Shown here: one piece after another, positions 6,319 through 7,872 of the stretch
How positions within the stretch are numbered: the stretch's first letter is position 1
How the letters are laid out: every line of letters starts with the position of its first letter
From: Elusimicrobiota bacterium
Lineage (GTDB): Bacteria; Elusimicrobiota; Elusimicrobia; Elusimicrobiales; UBA9959
DNA length: 7,872 nt
Assembly (NCBI GenBank): GCA_022703115.1
Contig: JAKLEK010000066.1
Coordinates: forward strand, 1-7,872
Direction: 5' to 3'
Made by a program: the position numbers and the translations under genes
The notes under the pieces: generated by a model
Database searches by the model: none
Told to the model about the DNA's origin: nothing
Seen by the model: the letters and a program-made list of their open reading frames with translations, nothing else

Positions 6319-6344
6319 TCATAATGTTCATACCAGATATGAAT
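6317..6344. promoter_or_regulatory. candidate LysR-type operator (inverted and direct half-sites)
   Basis: TTCATA occurs at 6318-6323 and 6327-6332, and its reverse complement TATGAA at 6338-6343. The inner pair forms a perfect 17-nt dyad with 6-nt arms and a 5-nt centre (CCAGA); the outer pair forms ATTCATA-N14-TATGAAT (6317-6344). LysR-type regulators usually bind interrupted dyads of about 15-17 nt in the spacer between their own gene and the gene they control, so position and size fit, though the strict T-N11-A symmetry is not obvious. Confidence 0.5.
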
Positions 6345-6368
6345 ATGGCTCATGACGCCGGGAGGGTT

Positions 6369-7259
6369 ATGTCTCTGGACCTTTATCAATTGAGGGCGTT
6401 CTTCAACGTGGCGCAGACGCTTAATTTCAGCGAGGCCGCGAGAAAGATGTGCGTGACGCAGTCGGCGGTCAGCCACGCCGTGGCCAAGCTGGAGAGGAGC
6501 GCGAAAGGGGAACTCTTCAAGAGGACCGGAAGCAGGTTATCACTGAGCGAGTCCGGGAAGATACTCTATCGGGCCTGTGAGACCGTCTTTTACGCGCTGG
6601 AAAAGGCGGAGGAGGGGATGTCCGCCGCCGAGGGGCGCAGTCTTGGGGCCATAAAGCTGGGGGCGACGGTCGAGTTCGGGACGACGCAGCTGGTCAAGTT
6701 CCTGAAAGGCTTTATGGAGAGCGATCCCGGGATACAGATAGATTTCCGCTTCGACCACGAACTCCTCCGGCCGCTCCTGAAGGACGAGCTGGACATAATC
6801 ATAGACTGCAAGAATCATAACGCCGAGGGGCTGGAGAAGACCCCGCTTTTCCGGGAGGAGTACGTGGTGATAGCGGTGAGGGAGTTCGTGAAGCGCCGCG
6901 GGATCCGCTCGCCCGGCGACCTTTCTAGGTGCAGAGTGCTTTCTATAGACAAGAGCGCCAAGTGGTGGGGGAATTTCCTTAACGCCCTGCCGGCGGGGGG
7001 GCGGCCGGAATTTTCCAGCGTCACCGAGATGACGCATATCCGGGCGATCATCAACGCGGCCCTGGAAGGGCTGGGGGTGGGTTTCGTGCCGAGGTATTGC
7101 GTGGAGAAGGAACTGCAGGACAAGCGGCTGGTGAACGTATTCCCGCATCTGAAACTGCTGGAGGATAACTTTTACGCTTACCAGAAAGCGGGAAGAGCGG
7201 GTCTCGGGCGCCACAGGAAGCTGCTGGATTATCTGAAGAAGAACATCCCCCGACTGTAG
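6369..7259 (+). CDS. LysR-type transcriptional regulator
   Basis: The 296-residue product has the standard LysR layout. Residues 3-62 are a winged helix-turn-helix domain (LDLYQLRAFFNVAQTLNFSE, then AARKMCVTQSAVSHAVAKLE with the recognition helix at about 31-42, then FKRTG and LSESGK). A linker helix spans 63-90. Residues 93-296 are the periplasmic-binding-protein-like effector domain, with SLGAIKLGAT at its start and GLGVGFVPRYCVEKEL (234-249) near its end. The start at 6369 is chosen because GGAGGG lies just upstream (spacing short) and because translation then begins right at the conserved MSLDLYQLRAFF; in-frame ATGs at 6324, 6339 and 6345 lack a ribosome-binding site and overlap the operator and the predicted transcription start. 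Divergent from pruA, so probably regulates the semialdehyde dehydrogenase operon, with an aldehyde or amino-acid intermediate as a plausible co-inducer (inferred). Confidence 0.92.
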   Translation: MSLDLYQLRAFFNVAQTLNFSEAARKMCVTQSAVSHAVAKLERSAKGELFKRTGSRLSLSESGKILYRACETVFYALEKAEEGMSAAEGRSLGAIKLGATVEFGTTQLVKFLKGFMESDPGIQIDFRFDHELLRPLLKDELDIIIDCKNHNAEGLEKTPLFREEYVVIAVREFVKRRGIRSPGDLSRCRVLSIDKSAKWWGNFLNALPAGGRPEFSSVTEMTHIRAIINAALEGLGVGFVPRYCVEKELQDKRLVNVFPHLKLLEDNFYAYQKAGRAGLGRHRKLLDYLKKNIPRL

Positions 7260-7279
7260 CCGCCGCGTCCGGTGTCCGT

Positions 7280-7381
7280 GGTCCTGTCAAATGACGGCTA
7301 TCAGCTAGTAGCTATTGGCTAATAGCCACTTGCTACAAGCCACTAGCTAATAGCTATATTTGAATTATGGCAAGTAGGACC
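7280..7381. repeat. TAGC-rich palindromic repeat block
   Basis: An AT-richer island between the LysR-type gene and ssb is made of overlapping TAGC/GCTA words. GCTATCAGCTAGT (7297-7309) pairs with ACTAGCTAATAGC (7342-7354) with one mismatch, and between them lie two small hairpins, GGCTA/TAGCC around 7317-7327 and CTTG/CAAG around 7329-7339, so the whole could fold as a branched or cruciform structure. GGTCCT (7280-7285) and AGGACC (7376-7381) form an exact outer inverted pair. No T-run follows, so it is not a typical terminator. It looks like a dispersed intergenic repeat or small palindromic element; a second copy cannot be tested within this window. Confidence 0.6.
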
Positions 7382-7436
7382 GGAGCGGCCACCGGGTGAC
7401 CGGGCGCGGGCGCGACAGGAGGGTGTCGGGCTTAGC

Positions 7437-7445
7437 TGGTATGAT
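7437..7445 (+). promoter_or_regulatory. extended -10 promoter candidate for ssb
   Basis: TGGTATGAT matches the extended -10 pattern TGN-TATAAT with one mismatch in the hexamer; no clear -35 box lies upstream. Transcription would start near 7452, giving a leader of roughly 87 nt before the ssb start codon. Confidence 0.4.
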
Positions 7446-7464
7446 TTCAGTGAAGGAAGTTGAA

Positions 7465-7493
7465 TTGAAAAGCCGGACGAAAACTGGTAGAGT
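7465..7493 (+). promoter_or_regulatory. alternative ssb promoter candidate
   Basis: TTGAAA (7465-7470) and TAGAGT (7488-7493) are 17 nt apart, matching the -35 and -10 consensus at five and four of six positions. Transcription would start near 7500. It competes with the extended -10 at 7437-7445 as the ssb promoter; the sequence alone does not decide. Confidence 0.35.
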
Positions 7494-7538
7494 AGGCGTG
7501 CAGGTCTTAGGTCTGCTCTATATCGCAGGAGAAATCAT

Positions 7539-7872
7539 ATGGCTAACTTGAACAAGGTCATGCTTATCGGACGTCTGACCCGCGACCCGGAGGTCAGGGA
7601 ATTCAGCAACGGCGGTAAGGTGGCCAATATCGGATTTGTGGTGAATAACCGCCGCAAGAACCAGCAGAGCGGACAGTGGGAAGAGGTCCCCGTGTGGGTG
7701 GACCTCAAGGCCTTCAACCGCGAGTCCGGCCGTAAACTGGCGGACCTGACCGAGAAGAGCCTGCGCAAGGGCCAGCAGGTCTATGTGGAAGGACACCTGG
7801 TGCTGGAGGAATGGGCCGGAAAAGAGGACGGAAAGAAGCAGTCCAAAATGGTCGTCTATGTGGACGACATAG
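7539..7872 (+). CDS. ssb: single-stranded DNA-binding protein (partial, C-terminus outside window)
   Basis: The frame from ATG 7539 is open to the window's end and gives 111 residues of an OB-fold single-stranded DNA-binding protein. MANLNKVMLIGRLTRDPEVR at the N-terminus is the classic SSB opening; VANIGFVVNNRRKNQQSGQW (29-48), VWVDLKAFNRES (52-63), KLADLTEKSLRKGQQVYVEG (66-85) and KMVVYVDDI (103-111) are the remaining OB-fold strands. SSB forms tetramers that coat single-stranded DNA in replication, repair and recombination. The missing part should hold the flexible tail and acidic tip that bind partner proteins. AGGAG at 7527-7531 sits 7 nt before the ATG. Unlike many bacteria, rpsF does not directly precede it; a regulator gene and a repeat do. 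Confidence 0.96.
   Translation, partial: MANLNKVMLIGRLTRDPEVREFSNGGKVANIGFVVNNRRKNQQSGQWEEVPVWVDLKAFNRESGRKLADLTEKSLRKGQQVYVEGHLVLEEWAGKEDGKKQSKMVVYVDDI

Larger units (their letters stand above)
7260..7538. other. non-coding spacer between the LysR-type gene and ssb
   Basis: These 279 nt hold no credible gene in either strand. The left part carries the TAGC palindrome block; 7382-7430 is very GC-rich with a small CGACA/TGTCG hairpin (7413-7428); 7431-7538 holds candidate ssb promoters and the ssb leader. No clear rho-independent terminator for the LysR-type gene was found. Confidence 0.6.

Noticed and set aside
7413..7428. CGACA/TGTCG hairpin as a terminator for the LysR-type gene.
   Set aside because: The stem is only 5 bp, a GC-rich stretch and no T-run follow, and it lies more than 150 nt beyond the stop codon.

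Overview
The window is GC-rich DNA from a Gram-negative-type bacterium: it opens with the tail of an RND inner-membrane pump, uses Shine-Dalgarno starts throughout, and its genes use ATA for isoleucine unusually freely for such GC-rich DNA. An Elusimicrobiota-like or similar environmental lineage would fit this style, but that is a weak guess from memory and nothing here fixes the taxon.

Left part (1-2275, + strand): the last 46 residues of an RND efflux pump are followed by a short AT-rich spacer carrying a near-ideal two-half-site operator (7-nt arms, 16-nt spacer). Next comes a NikR-family ribbon-helix-helix/ACT regulator whose nickel ligands are missing. Its stop codon overlaps (ATGA) the start of a 551-residue protein that appears to join an ECF S-component-like membrane domain, a second membrane domain resembling an ECF T component, and a C-terminal THEP1-type P-loop NTPase. 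This two-gene unit is the most unusual part of the window and may be an undescribed small-molecule or metal uptake or sensing system.

Middle part (6252 down to 2276, - strand): a compact three-gene operon encodes a PruA/ALDH4-type glutamate-semialdehyde (P5C) dehydrogenase, an ALDH7-type aminoadipate-semialdehyde dehydrogenase, and a class I SAM-dependent methyltransferase. Gaps are 11 and 24 nt. The operon runs tail to tail into the fusion gene with no intergenic base, the two stop codons together reading TGATCA. The two dehydrogenases would oxidise the C5 and C6 semialdehydes of proline/ornithine and lysine breakdown to glutamate and 2-aminoadipate.

Right part (6253-7872, + strand): a LysR-type regulator is transcribed divergently from the dehydrogenase operon, across a 116-nt spacer with a good promoter, an inverted repeat and a 12-nt direct repeat. 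It is the obvious candidate regulator of that operon. After it lies a 279-nt non-coding stretch with a TAGC-rich palindromic repeat block, then the start of ssb (single-stranded DNA-binding protein), which runs off the window. The whole window is accounted for; no RNA gene, CRISPR array, insertion sequence or prophage gene was seen.
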